Shown here piece after piece: positions 27,601-42,600 of a DNA stretch of 64,000 bases. The stretch spans positions 131,018,792 through 131,082,791 of the forward strand of contig CM041084.1 of NCBI GenBank assembly GCA_023079485.1, in the 5' to 3' direction. The notes beneath the pieces are model-generated. The model made no database searches, was not told the origin of the DNA, and saw only the letters and a list, made by a program, of their open reading frames with translations. Source of the stretch: Archilochus colubris. Taxonomy: Eukaryota; Chordata; Aves; Apodiformes; Trochilidae. How positions within the stretch are numbered: the first letter of the stretch is position 1; the number at the start of each line of letters is the position of its first letter. The position numbers were made by a program, and so were the translations under genes.

Positions 27601-30600
27601 ATGTTTAAATATTTATATATCATTATATCTAAATATACGGTGTTAAATATGTTATTATATAGCAATAACATATGCATGGTGATTAACTTGAACAGTTTAT
27701 TAAGAACTTTCACAATATTTTAAGAACACAACACTGCTTACAGAATTAAAGATGGGATGATGTCCTGATATCTGTAATTTTTTTTTTTTAAATTCCCTCT
27801 TAAAATTCTGGCTTTTTGAAACAAGCAAAAAATCAACACAATTCCATTGTTCTACTCCTAGGTATACTCATGAAGGTAATTTTTAACTATCTGAAATATC
27901 AATTATCAAATTCACTGCCTCCTCATCAAATAGTTCTTGTCTTTCACTTCTGAAAGTAAATACACAACTGCAAATAAGATCAAGTACTACATGTCACATT
28001 AATGCAGCATTATGACCTGGTATGCTGCAAAAGCTTCTAATTATAGGTTGTCCCCCACACACACCCTTTTCTTCTTTTTAGCATGCTACCAAAACTCATA
28101 TGGCATCTTTCTGGTATTTAGATAGTACCACTTTCTTCAACTGCTTCATCCTGTAACTTACACCTGGATCTCAGAAACCTGTTTTTACCAACCTCTTCAA
28201 TTTGGTTAAATATCAATGTTGCAGCAACCACACAACAGTTACAACCTCACTTTTTTCCACATTCCTGTTCCTCCTTGCATAGAGATGAACCTCTAACTGC
28301 AGACTTGTGTACCTGAGTTACTTCACAAAACATCTGTTTACTAACAAACATTTGTAAAGCTCATCCATTCACTGCTCCACAGCTAGTGCAGCTATAGGAC
28401 AAACATGTTTTTTCTACATTTCTTTACCTGTAACAACTAAAAAAAGTACCTGCCAGCTAAGGGAGAGTATAACTTTTAAAAAAAAAAACCAAAACCACCA
28501 AACCTTATCTTAAACTAGTGTAAAATCAAATGTGGACTTTTACAGCTACAAATCTGAAAGACAGGTAGATGATAACTAGTCTTCTCTGTACTGATTAGAT
28601 GTCTCTCTTCTTGACATGATACCACATTTAAGCAATTCAGCCTTCTGATGGGAAAGTGAACTCCTGTCAAGACCACTAAAACAAAAAAAAAATCCCCCTA
28701 TTTGGTACACTTATTTGTGCCCCACGTTAATAGATTTTTCTTTCAGCTACAGCTTTTCAAGTAGAAACATTCTTACTTTCATAAATCTGGATTCACCGGG
28801 TTTTTTACTATTTTCATGCCCAGAAGTATACATTTCAAAAGGTGTGAGTGTGTCCTTGAATAACATAGGATTCAGTAAATGTCTTATTTTCATCGGTATT
28901 TTGAGAAAGAGAAAGAAAAAACAGCAGGAAAGGATAAAAGCATTCCCAAGTGTTTCCTTTTTACATCCTGGTAACAGGATCTAGAATTACTCAAATTGTA
29001 AGAATCATTTGGTTCTGGAGGGCATTTACCAACACCGCAGAGAAGAAGCACAAATGCTAATCTGGGTCATGATTAATACTTGCCATCATATAAATACTGC
29101 ATATTCTGAGGAAAAACTGCCATCAGAACCTAATGTAGTCTAATGAGATGCATCTCTATTTCATTACCATAAATGAATCTTCAGAAGTTATCTGGCCTAA
29201 TGCCTCAAAGCATGGAATGCAATTCATATTTGCTCCAAGACTATCACTATGACTGGTGATCTTGCTAATACGTTTTACAGCTTTTTATAAACAGTTTTAT
29301 ACCACAAGCTCCACACTAAAGAAACAGAGACATGCCATTCAAATTTTTTCTCTCACACCAACATATTCACTGTTGTGATCAAAAAATTGGGACCAATGCT
29401 ACGCATGTCTCCATGAGGCCATTCCAAAGTGTGTACATAAAAATGCACAGACAACATTACAGCTCTGGTTCTGTAACTAGTGTGTTATGTGTTCAACTAT
29501 AAAGTCTCACTTCAGATCAGAGAAATTACCTTCTTGAAGATGATGGAAGGTTGCTGACAAAATCTTAATATCTCAATAGCTAAAAGAATATACCTACTTG
29601 AACAAACTAAAGGCTCAGCTGGCACCGAACTACCATCTACCAGGAAAAAAAGGGGAGATAGAATCAGAAATTTAGGGGTCAGAAGGGACCTCGAAGGATC
29701 ATTGAGTCCAACTCCCCTGCCAGAGCAGGGTCACCTACAGCAGGCCACACAGGAACACATCCAGGTGGGCTCTGAATGTCTCCAGGGAAGAAGACTCCAC
29801 AACCTCCCTGGGCAGCCTGTGCCAGTGGCTTACTATAGCTGCCATACTACAGAGTGGATCGATCACACATGGCACAATGCTGCTATGTGGCAGTGTAGAC
29901 TAATAGTACTAAAATCCAACAAGATTTGAGCTATCAGAAGAATTCATTCAGGGACTTGAATTCTGTTCACATATTTGGTGGAGAAAACTCAGTACCTATG
30001 CACCATGATGTTTTTACCAGGACAAGCAAAACATACATCCAAAGATCTTGTTCATTTGCTGGAAGTAATATGTTTCTTTTCCAATTAATAATTTTTGCAA
30101 CATTAATGTAGTCAAGGCACTATTTTATGCCTTTGGAAACAGGGACAGTTTTTATTTGCTGCATGCTTTGGGAATTAATCAAACTACCAGAGGAAATGGA
30201 TGCAAGCTACACCAGGGGAGGTTCAGGCTGGATATTAGGATACATTTTGTCTCTGGAAGGGTTGTCAGACATTGGAATAGTCTGCCCAGGGCAGTGGTGG
30301 AGTCAGCAACCCTGGATCTATTTAAATGGTGTGTGGACCTGGTCCTTAGGGACATGGTTTAGTGCTGAGCTTCCAGTGTTGGTCAAAGGTTGGACTGGAT
30401 GATCTTGAAGGTCTCTTCCAACCAAAGACATTCTGTGATTCTGTGAACATCATCAGTCTCATTGTGGGTAAAACTGAAGCATTATAGCAAACTAACAGCT
30501 TTCCAGAAGTTTCAACTATTCCTTTAAGGTTGGTACTTTACCTCCTACAAATGCAAGTTAACTGTCCTCATTACAGACTACTAAGTTTTATCTCAAATGC

Positions 30601-33600
30601 TAAATGTCAAAATAATGAAAAATTAAAAGGAAAAACATTTGCAAATTATTTCCTAGCAATTCCTCAGGTACTTTTCTCTCTACCCCTTGCTTACTGTCTT
30701 TTCCATTAACAATCTAAGATCTGCTTTCCGATTTTCAAAATGGAAGGAACATTTGCACTGGCCTTTCAGTTAAATAATCTCTGAGGATTAACCTTGGATA
30801 ATTTCTGTTGAAAAATACTTCAGAGTGGGGCTATGGCAAGAAAGATGCAGAAAATGTTCTTATGAATGCTCATCTGAAGAAGAGCATGAAACCTTTGACT
30901 ACTTCTGGATGAAGATGAAAGGCGTTTCCAGTCAGACACCCTCATTTAACTGGAAGCCATGGTTTATATGTGTGCACATGTAAACAGGTATCTTGGAAGA
31001 AGTTCAGTATATTTAAATTGAACAAGCATGCAATTAGCAAGTTAATTCCATAAGTGATAGCCAAAATAACCTACTAATTGCCCTAGGGCAAGATCTGCTT
31101 AGTTCACATATAACAAAAACCCCATTCAGGAAAAAAAACAAAAAAACCCACCAAACCAACCAAACAAAAAAACCCCAACTTAATTTAGTAACTAAGCTTC
31201 AGGGCCAGAGAGAAGAATGGGGATAAAAGAACATTCATGAAGTCATAAAGAAACCAAAATAAAACAAAACCAACCAACAACAACAAAAAAAGAACAAAAA
31301 ACCTAACAGTACATAAATAAATAAATAAGGAAAAGGAAAAGAAAGCAACCGAATAAACCCACAAAACAAAGCCAGTAATAGTAATAAAAGCCTTAGTAAT
31401 GTTACCAAAACACTGCAGTGGAAATCAAAACGATAAGTTAGTATTCCAAATATCAACTACATTTATTCTTTGATGCTAAAAGCCCTGACATCTCTCTATC
31501 TGAGCCAGATAACTCTCATTCTACCACTACAACATAGCAAGGTGGACAAAAGCTGCCAATTTTCACTGACACAGAAATTCAAAGTTACTGGCTGAAAAAA
31601 TAAAATTAAAAAATAAATCACACTTTAGACATAAAAGGTCTGGTTGGGAAAGCAACTATTAGACAAACATTATTTTGTGGCTATCTTTATCTTTCAGTTT
31701 GAATGTCCAAATGAAGATGGTAACAGCTAAAGCTGAGCTGACTGCCATTAAGTAAAAATAAGCCTCTGAATTCACCTCCCTCTTCAAGCGCTCTGCCTAT
31801 ACTTAGTCAAAAAGGAAAAAACAGAAAAAGAAAGTGTGACACAGCAAAGCAGGAACCTTATAGATACAAACAGAAATGGCACTATGACAGACACCCCAAG
31901 TATTTAAAATTTGGCCTAATAAGCACTGGTTATCACATTGATTCCTGTGAAGTTTTTTGGTTTAGGATGTTTGGTGGTTGGTTTTCTTTTTAAGCATCCA
32001 GGTAACTCTTAAAGAAAATTACTAGTTAGCAACATATAGGTGATGTTCTATTATTCTTATGCCCAATGTGGGAACTACTTGCCTTGAAAATGGATTAGGG
32101 TTACAAATCAAAGCCAAAGGGATTTTGAAGGAACAATCAATACTCATATAAAGTTACTGGTTAACTCAAACCACAGCTGTGAATAAATGTAAACTTTCAG
32201 CATTGTTATTGAAAAGCCTAATGCACTCAAATTGAAAGTATCTCTGAGAATAATAATGCTAATCAAAAAAGGTTCCCTTGATGAAGGATAGTTCACTTTG
32301 TCTCATGACTTTCCTATTGCCTCTTAAATACTTTGAGGACCTAAGTAAAAATATAGGGGAAAAAAAACCAACATTATGACGTAGACCAGTGCCTTCAAAA
32401 CACATGGAGAGGAAAACTAAAACAGCAGTAAGAGAAGCACAACTGTAAGGGTGTAACTAGTTATAATTTCCTAAGTGCATAAAATGAAGAATATGTTTCA
32501 TTACATTATCTCACATAGACTAGGATGTGGTATTGAAAAAGGAAAAACAGTATTTATTTGGAAATACTAAGCAACTATACAGGAAAGCATGCAAATAATT
32601 AAAAAAATTAATAACCAGTACCTTATCTGGCCACCACTGCAAGTCTTCTCCTAAAGAAACAGGACTTTGAACAGGTGTATTCTTCTTGTCCAGGTTTGGT
32701 TCCCCTTCCTTACTTGTAGAGCCTCTCTCATTATCAAACGAGGCTCCATCAAGCCACCTCCGTTCACGCAAACGCAAAACGGACTCACGTTCACGCAACA
32801 GCTCAGAGTCTCTCTCTAAGGGAAGAAGGAGAACTGGTATGCAATTGGGTCACACCAGTGGGATAAAAGTAAGCCACTCTCTAGTAAAGACCCTTCAGGA
32901 TGCAACTAACAGCAGTTAAATCTACTCACACAGATTAAAAATCAAGTCCTGACATGCAACATTCAATATATTAATCCTTTCAAGAACATGTACTTTAGAA
33001 TTACTAAACACAAAATAAGCTAGAAATAAAGTCTTAAGAGTTTTGTGCACTTTACAACTGCTAAAGCATTTTTTCTTACATCATAAGAGGCCAAATACAA
33101 CTAACATAGCAATTGAAAGTTTTATATTACAAAATGCACATTTTTTCAGTATTATTTTATCAATGTAGTAACAAAGAAATCTGAATCTGCACAGTCTGTT
33201 AGATATCTTTATGCAAACCAAAAAAGAGTATTTATTAGAGAGTTTCATAACAAATTTCCCCCAAAAACAAGTGATTTGTAAAGGTTAAAGAAAGCAAGCA
33301 TTAAAAAAAGCTCTTGTATACATGTTTGATAATCCAACCCCTTTTCTTTAAAGCAATATTCCACAGGACTGGATTTATTAAATCGAAGTTTATCTGTTTT
33401 GAGTATATCAAATGAAAACTTTTCAAGAGTCAGACAAGTTTTAAAAAAGGATCCTTGTAGGAAAATGTTCCTTACCAAAATGCTTCCCCTCCAATTGGCC
33501 TATAAACTGTCTAAAGCCAGTACTCTGCAGTTCGCTCATGCAGATAAATTTTTAAAATCAGGTAATCAAACTAACTTTCCAAGAGTCAACTATGCATGGA

Positions 33601-36600
33601 AAATAAGGATTATAAAATTCTTGGTAACGTCTTATATAGAATAACCTTAGGAAAGGAAAAAAAAGGAGGAATTTAGGAGTTATGTCAGATGCTGAATATT
33701 TGTACATGCACATAATGCATTTAACCTATCAAATACTTCACTTATGCTCACAAAAATCAACTGGAATTACGTGTATGAGATGACCACATTCTTTATATCA
33801 TAGTTTTTTGCCAAGTCTTGGGTCTTTTGCTGTATTAGACAAATGGGAAAATTTTTACATAAGCCAAACATGAAAGCTTGTCTTACAGATATATTTCATA
33901 AAGTACTGTACTGATTTTCTAGCAAACATCACACTGACCCCTGACTTATAATTTTGTAACAGGAACTTAACTGTTCAGCAATTAATGTACTAAAACATGT
34001 TCATGAAAGGCAACAGAACTGATTCAAATAAACAATCACAGCAGAGGTTGGATTAACAGTTTGGAAATACTCTAGGCATCTGCACAACAGCTTCAAAAAG
34101 GTAATAAATTGCTGAATTATCTGTTAAATCTCTGCTCCAAGAGGTTTTTTTTATCAGCTGCCAATAGTTCTCCTTATCCAACTACAAAAATGTTTCCAAA
34201 AACTAAAATTTAGATTTCTTCTCCCTCCTTAGTATCTAAAGTTCCTCATTCCAGAAAGGTCATTTCTGTCATGGGACAATTTAGTAAATGTGAAGAACAG
34301 TGAACAAAGAGCAACCCAAAAGAAAGGAAGAAAGAAAGAAAAGAAAAATAAGAAGAAAAAAAAAGGAAAAAGTATTAAGAATGCTGAGTGTCATCAATTG
34401 TTACTCAATTTTTGAGCCAAATTAAATATTTGTAATGCAATCTATGTATTAGTAGGTACTTACACTACAGTTTAAAATAAACTTAACATGCAAAAATTCA
34501 CACCACCTTGCAACACCAATGATTAACAGCTAGATTTTAAATAAATGACTAGCGAGGTTCTTGCAGAACTTACCTTCTAATATTCATAATGCATTAACAA
34601 TTTTGATAGTGAGTAACAGTCTATTTGTCTACTCTGTATTTGACACCATATCACAGTCTACTTTCGCATTGTATCAGAATCTAAACCACCAGTGTGTACT
34701 ATCACTAGCTTTTTCCACAGCAAACTACTTATTACAAAGAAAAAAAGGTGCAAAATTACCTCTGGATGAGCCTAGCCTGGAAAGTGATGAGCGCCGAAAG
34801 GATGGATAACCAAAGTAACTAATATCTTCTGAAAACATAGCATCAGCATCAATAATGACACTTGGGTGAGCAGAATGTATGTCAGCATCCAGAAGAGACA
34901 TAAGATCCTCTATAAGAGGAGACAAGGGTCTTAAGTGAATAATCAGCTACTTAAAACATCGGCTAGAGAGACCATCAACTAAACAAATATTTAAAAACAA
35001 AACAAAACAAAACCTATCTATTAATTTTCTGCTCTTCAGATTCACCAGTGCAAACTCATGTGCCTCCTATGCAACCACATTTACAATCAAGCTTAGCAAA
35101 CTAATGAACAAAACTAATCTCCCTACAAGAACTTCTCTGACACTCATCTAACCACATTTCCCAAACAAGACTTGCCCAAAAGACATTTTCTGTAACCCAG
35201 AAATTCAAACTTTAGCCTGTCACTTGAAAGGACAAAGCACTAGGGTAAGATAGATACATATGCAAACATGTACATGCACACTCATGCATGTAACACAGAA
35301 CTCCAAAGATGACCCAGAATTAAGGGAGGACAGAATTGATGATGAAATCTGGCCTTCACATAGCCACGTCTTTGATGTCAAAAACTGTAACATTTCTCCA
35401 TGGAATATGTCTTTCAGAGACTGACACACTGGTTTAATTCACAGGCTAGTAGCTTGTAGCTCTCAGAATAAAGCTTTAAACGGTAGCTACATTAAAAACA
35501 AAAACGTTTATCTGGAAAAAGCACCATTTTTATTACCACACAGTTAAAAAAAAAAAAAAAGCCAAGCCAACCCCATGAAAAATACTAAAAGTAGTGACTG
35601 CACTGGCTTCTGTGTTAGAAAACTTTCAGTTTCTCAAAAATACTCAAAGTATAGAACAATTTCCTTCCGTTTACTAAACTACAGCTACCATCCACACACA
35701 AAACAGACTACTGAAAATTCATGTAATTTATTGAAGTTCAGTAGTTTGTACAGACAAAACAACTAAACTGACTGCCATCTTGCTGCTACAGAAAGGACAG
35801 TCCTACTTCCCTCCTTCATCCTGGTGGCAGGTGCTTCCTTGGGGCCACAGGCCCACAAGGTGGGATTTCTGAACCTATAAAGAGCCCATTCACCTGGCTT
35901 GAAACAACAATTCATAGTGTATAGAAGTTAAGGTGGGAAGGAATCTTCAGACTGACTTCACTGGATAGATAAACAGTGCCCCAAAGGTGGTTCCTCACCA
36001 CATGTGCCAAGCTGACAAGACCCTACTGCTGACAAAAGAGACAGTTCTGCTGCTCCCCCAAAGTTTTGATCAAATTGGTGTAAAACATCGGGATCCTCAG
36101 ATTAGCTTTCAGCTAGCCCATACAGGCACACAAACCTCACCACCATGCAATTGAGTGGCAGCACAGCTCCTTCAGGCAGCAGCAGCAGCACCTCATCTGG
36201 TTAAACCACTCCTGCAGCTAACAGGAGGCTACACACTGAGTCCCTTCAGGAAACGCAAAGGGAGCACACGTAATTTCAACACATCTAGTTCTCAGCCTCT
36301 ACCTTATCATAAGCATAAAACAAAATAGTGGCTAGAAACCACGCTTTGAAGAAAAGAATCTTAATAGTAACAACCAATTTTTATGGTTTTTTTCTTCCAG
36401 TGTCTTTAATGAAGGGAGCAGAAACACAAAGGAGAGGGCATTAAAAAACTGAAAAGGAGCCAGAAGTCAGCACTTACAGCCAGCAGTAATTGACCTAACT
36501 GTTCCACTTATTGATATTGAAAGTGTTAAGAGACTTTCATATTCAGTAGAATATTCATCCTTACATTTTTTAAATTCTTTTCTCACACACCAACAACCAG

Positions 36601-39600
36601 CTGTCCCCAAAAAACCAGCACTGAAACCACTGAGTGCTGTAGATTTCAAAGCAAGACCTGCACAAATGCCTTTTACATAAGATAATCCACTCAGTTGCAG
36701 ACTGTACTTCTAAAAACACATCACTTGGGACTCATGGTTCATGCATTTTAGCAAGTCACCCTTGACAGACTACTTGAAAATCCTAGTAAAAAAAATTGGA
36801 TTTGGCAAACAGGCTCCTTCTTACTAATACACTTCAGATCCTCCAGAGTGGCCTTATCCTGTTTGCTACTTTATCTATTTTCCACTGGCTTTCCACAGCA
36901 ATAAACAGCACTATACCTCATCTTCAGACTGTCAGCCTCTAAGTACCAGACTTTAAGAGCAGGAACCCCAGGTGAAACCCTGTTGTACTTCCCAATATTC
37001 ACACGCTGCTGCTCCTATTCCGTCGTCCCACACAAACCACAACCACCTGCACTGTCTAGTAACTCTCCATTTTTTTGGTCCGTACCCAGCCAAAAAGTGC
37101 AAAAAACTTTGATCTCTTTTTAGGAAAGTGATTGGACAGTACAGAAACACACTCTGCAGCAAAATGGACAGTATTAGGTTTTTTTAAGGTAAGCTAACCC
37201 AGAAATACTGTTGACAGAACACATACACTAATGTGTGACACACCCCCACACACCCTTACATTACGTTAGGCATCTTGGGTTTAGCTGAGTTTCCAAAAAG
37301 GAAAGTAAAAATTCAATCCATCAGACTAAATAACCAAAACTATATGGATTTTGGCTAAATGTGCATTAAGACAAGTGAGGAAATTAAGCCTTTTCTTACC
37401 CTCTTATTTCAGCTTCAAATGAGATTTTAACTTTCTTCCAGTATTTCTGCAAGATATCCCTTTTCTTCCATTTCCATACCAGCAAACAAACGTGCTAAAA
37501 TCAGTATGGATAGGAGCCAAATCCACTCCCCTTCAAACATCACTGGGATGCTGTGAAAATACAGACTGCAAGGCTACATCCAGCTTAAGAATCCAAGAGA
37601 AAATGCATTCTCTATGACTATTTTCTTGCTCTTGAGAAAAATCCCATGGGATGGCATCATTCACCTTGCTGCTGTGTTAGACCAGAATCAGACCACACCT
37701 TTCACATTTCTATGTGATAATTCACCTCTTCAGTTGAGAAAGCACCTATGACTCACTAGTAAACACCATTGAAAACTGGAAGATAAGGAATATTCAACAC
37801 AGAGGAAAGAGAACAAACAAAACAAATTAAAAAAAAAAATACCTCTACCAAATAAAAAATAATAATAAAAAAAGCAGTAATTCCAGTACTGAGAAAAATT
37901 TTATTTTCAGGAAGCCCATATGTAGCATTATCACTGGATTCATTAACTGAAGGCATTGCCTACATTGATTCCAGTCTCAAGTTGTGCTTCCATTAAACCT
38001 TCTCCCTTAAGGGGGCAATCATAAGTTCTCTCCTCTCTTTTCAAACACACATTAAATATTTTTATGAAATATTCAAGAATTCAATGTCTGAAGTATCTCC
38101 TCATCTTTCAAGTTTGGATTAAATTGGCCAAACCGTGACAGCAACGGGAGGAAACATGTATTCTGGTTTCCTAGGAAACCAGACTCCCAACAGAACTCCA
38201 GAACTCATTTCTTGATAAGATATATGCATTATTCAAAACATTACCCAACTTGAAGTTCTAAAGAAAGAAATCCAACAAAGAAAACCAACCCACACCAACA
38301 AAACCACAGGAAAAAACCATACATCTAATTGTTTTCACCCAAAGACAAGGCACTGAACTGATCCTATGTTACTCTCTGGTTCCCACCTCCTCTCACTGCA
38401 AGCCAAGACAGTTAAGTACTGGTGCAACACCAGCGTATCTACTGTCAGCATTAAAAAAAAAAAAAGTGGTTTTTAACAAGCTCATTTCAATTTCAAAATG
38501 CAAAATAGTCTGAATATAGCCAAACCTATGTTTCACAAGTCCCACTAGTGAGAAGCCACTACAAGAAGTTACTGAGCAAAAATGCAAACACCTGAACTAC
38601 ACAAACAACAAAATATTTTATCTCCTACAGAATCTCTATATAGCAAATTAACAGAACATAAAGCTCAGAAGCCTCTAATTCAACTTGCTATGAGCTAGAG
38701 ACCTTTAAGACTTTTCTGAGCTAAATGGTCTTGTTCTATGCAGTTTTTTACCTTGATTATTTTCCTTATGTAGCTGTTAAGAAGTGTAAAATTCTTTAGT
38801 GTTTTTTTAAAAGTTTCTGTCTCGGAAGGCTTAGAGAAGTAACCCTTAAATTTAGGGGTCAGAAAGCACCAGACATGCAGAAGAGAAATAGTAAAATGTA
38901 GCATATGGTTTTAATCAAAATGCAAGAGCCTCAAAAGCCCTGAAGCAAATCTTATCATTTGCTTTTTCTGTGCTTGGAAGGAACAAAATCAAAAAGCTTT
39001 AAAGCATAACTTGACAAGATTTAAAAGAAAAAAGACATTTTTAATCTTTCAGAATCATAAAAACCTAAGAATTAAATGCATATAGCATTTATGAGTTATC
39101 TACAGTTTTCTTTTATGAACTCTGATGTTACTGGTTTCAAAAGAGCATCCAGAAGTGAGATGACAAGTAAAAGAAAGAAGAGTACATGGTTTCCAGAGCA
39201 AAAGACTTTAAAAATGTTTCTACATCACTCTGAAGGATAAACTGTTGATTATTTTTTCCAGAGACCTACAGGCAAGTTTCTCTGGCCATAAGGTTTTCCT
39301 AAAAATTAGCCTGCATGATTATGTGTCACAAGTGAGGACAAGTAATTTGTACTTTTTAATATCTCATAGGTAGAGTCACGACCACACTGCCTAGTGCTCA
39401 GCTAGAGTTTTTCCTACTGTTTTGATCACATTCTGGTATCAAACTAATTAATTTCTGTGCAGCAATCTTATTTTTGCTGCCCACAAAACTGACATAAAGA
39501 CAGGGAAAGCATAGTATACCCTAAACGCTGCTCATTGCATTTCTGAAGACTGGAGTTAAGACATATCAAGTTTCACTTCAGTTGTCATTTCCACATCTTT

Positions 39601-42600
39601 TCCCACAAGAACTGGGGGAAAAGTATCTCTGCAGTGTAAAAGAACAAAGGGGAGAAAATGCTAATATTAGGAGGATGCAATCCCTTGTAAGAGATTAGTT
39701 TAAACAGAAGAGAAGCTTTAAAAATTAAGCCAAGGACAAAATTGTTTGTGGACAGCTAGTGAGGACAGTGAAACTTTCCATAGCATATTGCTTTAACCCA
39801 TCTCCAACAAAAAAACTCAAGACTGTAGTGCAGACACCTTCAAATAAAAGTTACCAGTCATGGTCCTTATGATCTCAAGAGATACTAAGAATGGTTAATG
39901 CCACAAAAAGCTGGTTAGTATTGTTAAAAGGAACTTCTACTGCAAATTATTATGAACAGTGATTTATATTCTGAAGGCTGGTTTTGAAGGAATGCAAACT
40001 CCTGCTTTGAATAGCTGGAAAGGGCTAGGAGAATTTACTTCCTCCAGTGCAACTGTCTAATGTCATTAAGCTTGGGTCTTGTTCCTTTAGTGATCAAAGA
40101 TTTTTCACTCCCTTCACCAGAGGATTCTTCATTCTACAGCAATATAAAGAAGCTTGACAGATGCAACTAAAACTAGAAGAGGCAAAATGAAATACAAAGC
40201 CTTTGCTGCAGAGCAAAAAAAACCTTTGTCTAATCACATGATTGACAAGATAATGATGGAGTAAGCCCATGAACCTTCCTGGTGAACCAGATGAGCAGAA
40301 AAAAAAAAAACAAAAAACCCAAAACATTTATCAGAAAAATCCCAAAACATCATTTTGACACAGAGAAAGAAAAGCTGAAATGTAGTCAGAGTTTAGATGT
40401 GTTTTTTTCATGCAGTGCACTTAACACAAATATTAGATTTGGCTGCTATGTTTTCAAATAGGTATACTCAGAAACAAAAATTACCTAAATTATTTAGCCA
40501 ATGTAAAAGAAGACTCAAAGTCTTTCCATAAAATGCAATTCTATGGGAAAGACAGTATTTTTGAAATAGATGGACTTTAATTACAGTATTTCCCAGTATA
40601 GCCAGAATACTACAGCATTTATGAAGGAAACTTGAGATGAAGCATAAATCCTCAACCTAACTGTACCAACTCTAAGCTGTTTTGCCCTCACTTGAGGAAT
40701 TTTATTAAAAACAGCTGTATATTTTTGCTCTAAAAACTGATGTATCTTAAGAATATATGTTAGTAGTAAAATAAACAACCAAACATGCAAGTCACTAGAA
40801 GGTTTTAGAATTAGCTTTTATGAGCAAGCCACACAGCAGTCCAAGCATGTTGTTGAGCAGCAAAATACAGATGTAAGTAATGCTGATGTTACAAAGCCTG
40901 GAAACCTAAAAAAGAAAATAACCCCAAAACTCTCATGCCACCCAAAGTGTCAAAAGTTACTCTTCAATGACTAAATTAACCCCTCAAGACATCCCAGTGC
41001 ACCATTTTTGTGCATCTTTAGACTCTGCTCCTATAGGCAAGAAATATTCTTCCTTTTATACCTTGCACAGCACAAAGCACATCATCAGTGCTTAAACACA
41101 GAAAAATACATTTTTTTCTTATCAAAAGTTGCAGGATACAAACCTCCAGGAAGATATGATTCACTTGCTGTGTCATCTCCATCATCTCCATCTTCATCAT
41201 CACGACTCAGCAAGTTATTTACAGCAAGGTTTACATCAAGATTTGTTCGCTGGAGTTCCCGAATAATAATACTTCTGGACTTTCCTTGTAAAACCACTTG
41301 TGCCTGTAAAAGCAGAGTATAATTGGTTACTGGTCATCCTCAGCTCACCAACCACCCTTTTTAAGAAAAGAATGCTTAATTGTAAAGAAAGTTTAATAAC
41401 AACAACAACAAAGTCAATCACAGTACATATAGACAAAGGCTTCCATAGATTTTTTTTTTTCACATTATCTTGAACTACATATTCAACCTTCTCTCAGTTC
41501 AAGTTAGGACACTGAATTCCAACTTTAGTGCTGTATTTCCTAAAGGTCCACCTTAGAATCTACTTCTTAAAATGCTTAATGCTGTAGCTAAAGGATAAGC
41601 AAAATATGCTCCTGAGAATGTCTTGCAATATTTCTACCGAAGTGGTTACATTTACTGTGTCAATTGAAAGAGTTCTGCCATCAACGGATGTTCCAAAGCT
41701 ATGCTCCAATTTCTGTATTTTTGCCACTAGTTTCCCTTTCTACTGCCTTTCAATATAACACCACCTCATTTCCTCTTTTTCTCATCATTCTGTTTTCTAA
41801 ATACTTCTTTTCACCAGTTTCTGCAATATTCAGATCTTCATCAGCAAAGTGAAAATGCAGAAAAAAACTTCCTGAATGTTAAGCAGACCCAATTATTTTA
41901 TAAAACCCAAAAGCATTCTAGTCTATTCCACTAATGCTAAGACTCAGCATTTTCTTTTTCCAATCTACCAAATGCCAGTGAAGATGACAGTTCTGGAGGA
42001 TTACTCCAGACTATGTGCAGAAGGCAAGAAAAAAACAGGAACAAATGCTTTCTTAACACAATAAAAATAAAGCACCAAATAAAACAGTCTGCTGGCAAGC
42101 AAAAAAATATACATTTTAACAGCACACAAGGGTAAAGTTTTTCTCATAATGCTTGATATGATTCTCAAATATTTCATTTTTTTCACATCTTCCAACTGCA
42201 AATGGACAATGCACGACTTTCCCCATCTAGATTAAATACCTAACTTCTCTTAGGGGAAGTTTTGGAAATGAAAATTCTGGAAGCCAAAAAAAAGTCAATC
42301 ACTCACTAAAGATTTACAAATACATACAACTCAGGTAGGGAAGGTCAGTCTTCTCAATTATATGCCATTACTCCTTGGAGAAAATGCACTATCCCAACAC
42401 ATTTCTGTTCACATGCTATGAGAAACTCTCTGAGTTTTTGGCAACTAGCTCATGTACCTGTGAAATGAGTTCCTCTGGAATGACTGATGCTGGAATCACT
42501 GGTTGTGGCTGACTCCCCAGCAGTCCAGATCCTCTATCTCGTCCTGTGCGTATAACTCTGGTCTGCCTTCGAGAATCTCGAGCTCCAGCAGATGATCTAC

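Larger units (their letters stand above)
27314..32621 (-). other. UBR5 intron 9 (5308 bp)
   Basis: Carries an AT-rich low-complexity patch (27541-27665), two CR1 fragments in opposite orientation (29660-29830 and 30187-30446) and A/C-rich tracts near 31130-31330. No gene seen. Confidence 0.8.

Noticed and set aside
35915..35975. Faint CR1-like 3' end in intron 7
   Set aside because: Only scattered similarity (AAGGAATCTTCAGA-like); no tail repeat and no second conserved block. It needs a repeat search to call.
36177..36190. CAG run as a trinucleotide repeat expansion site
   Set aside because: Only about four units, intronic, with no sign of expansion.
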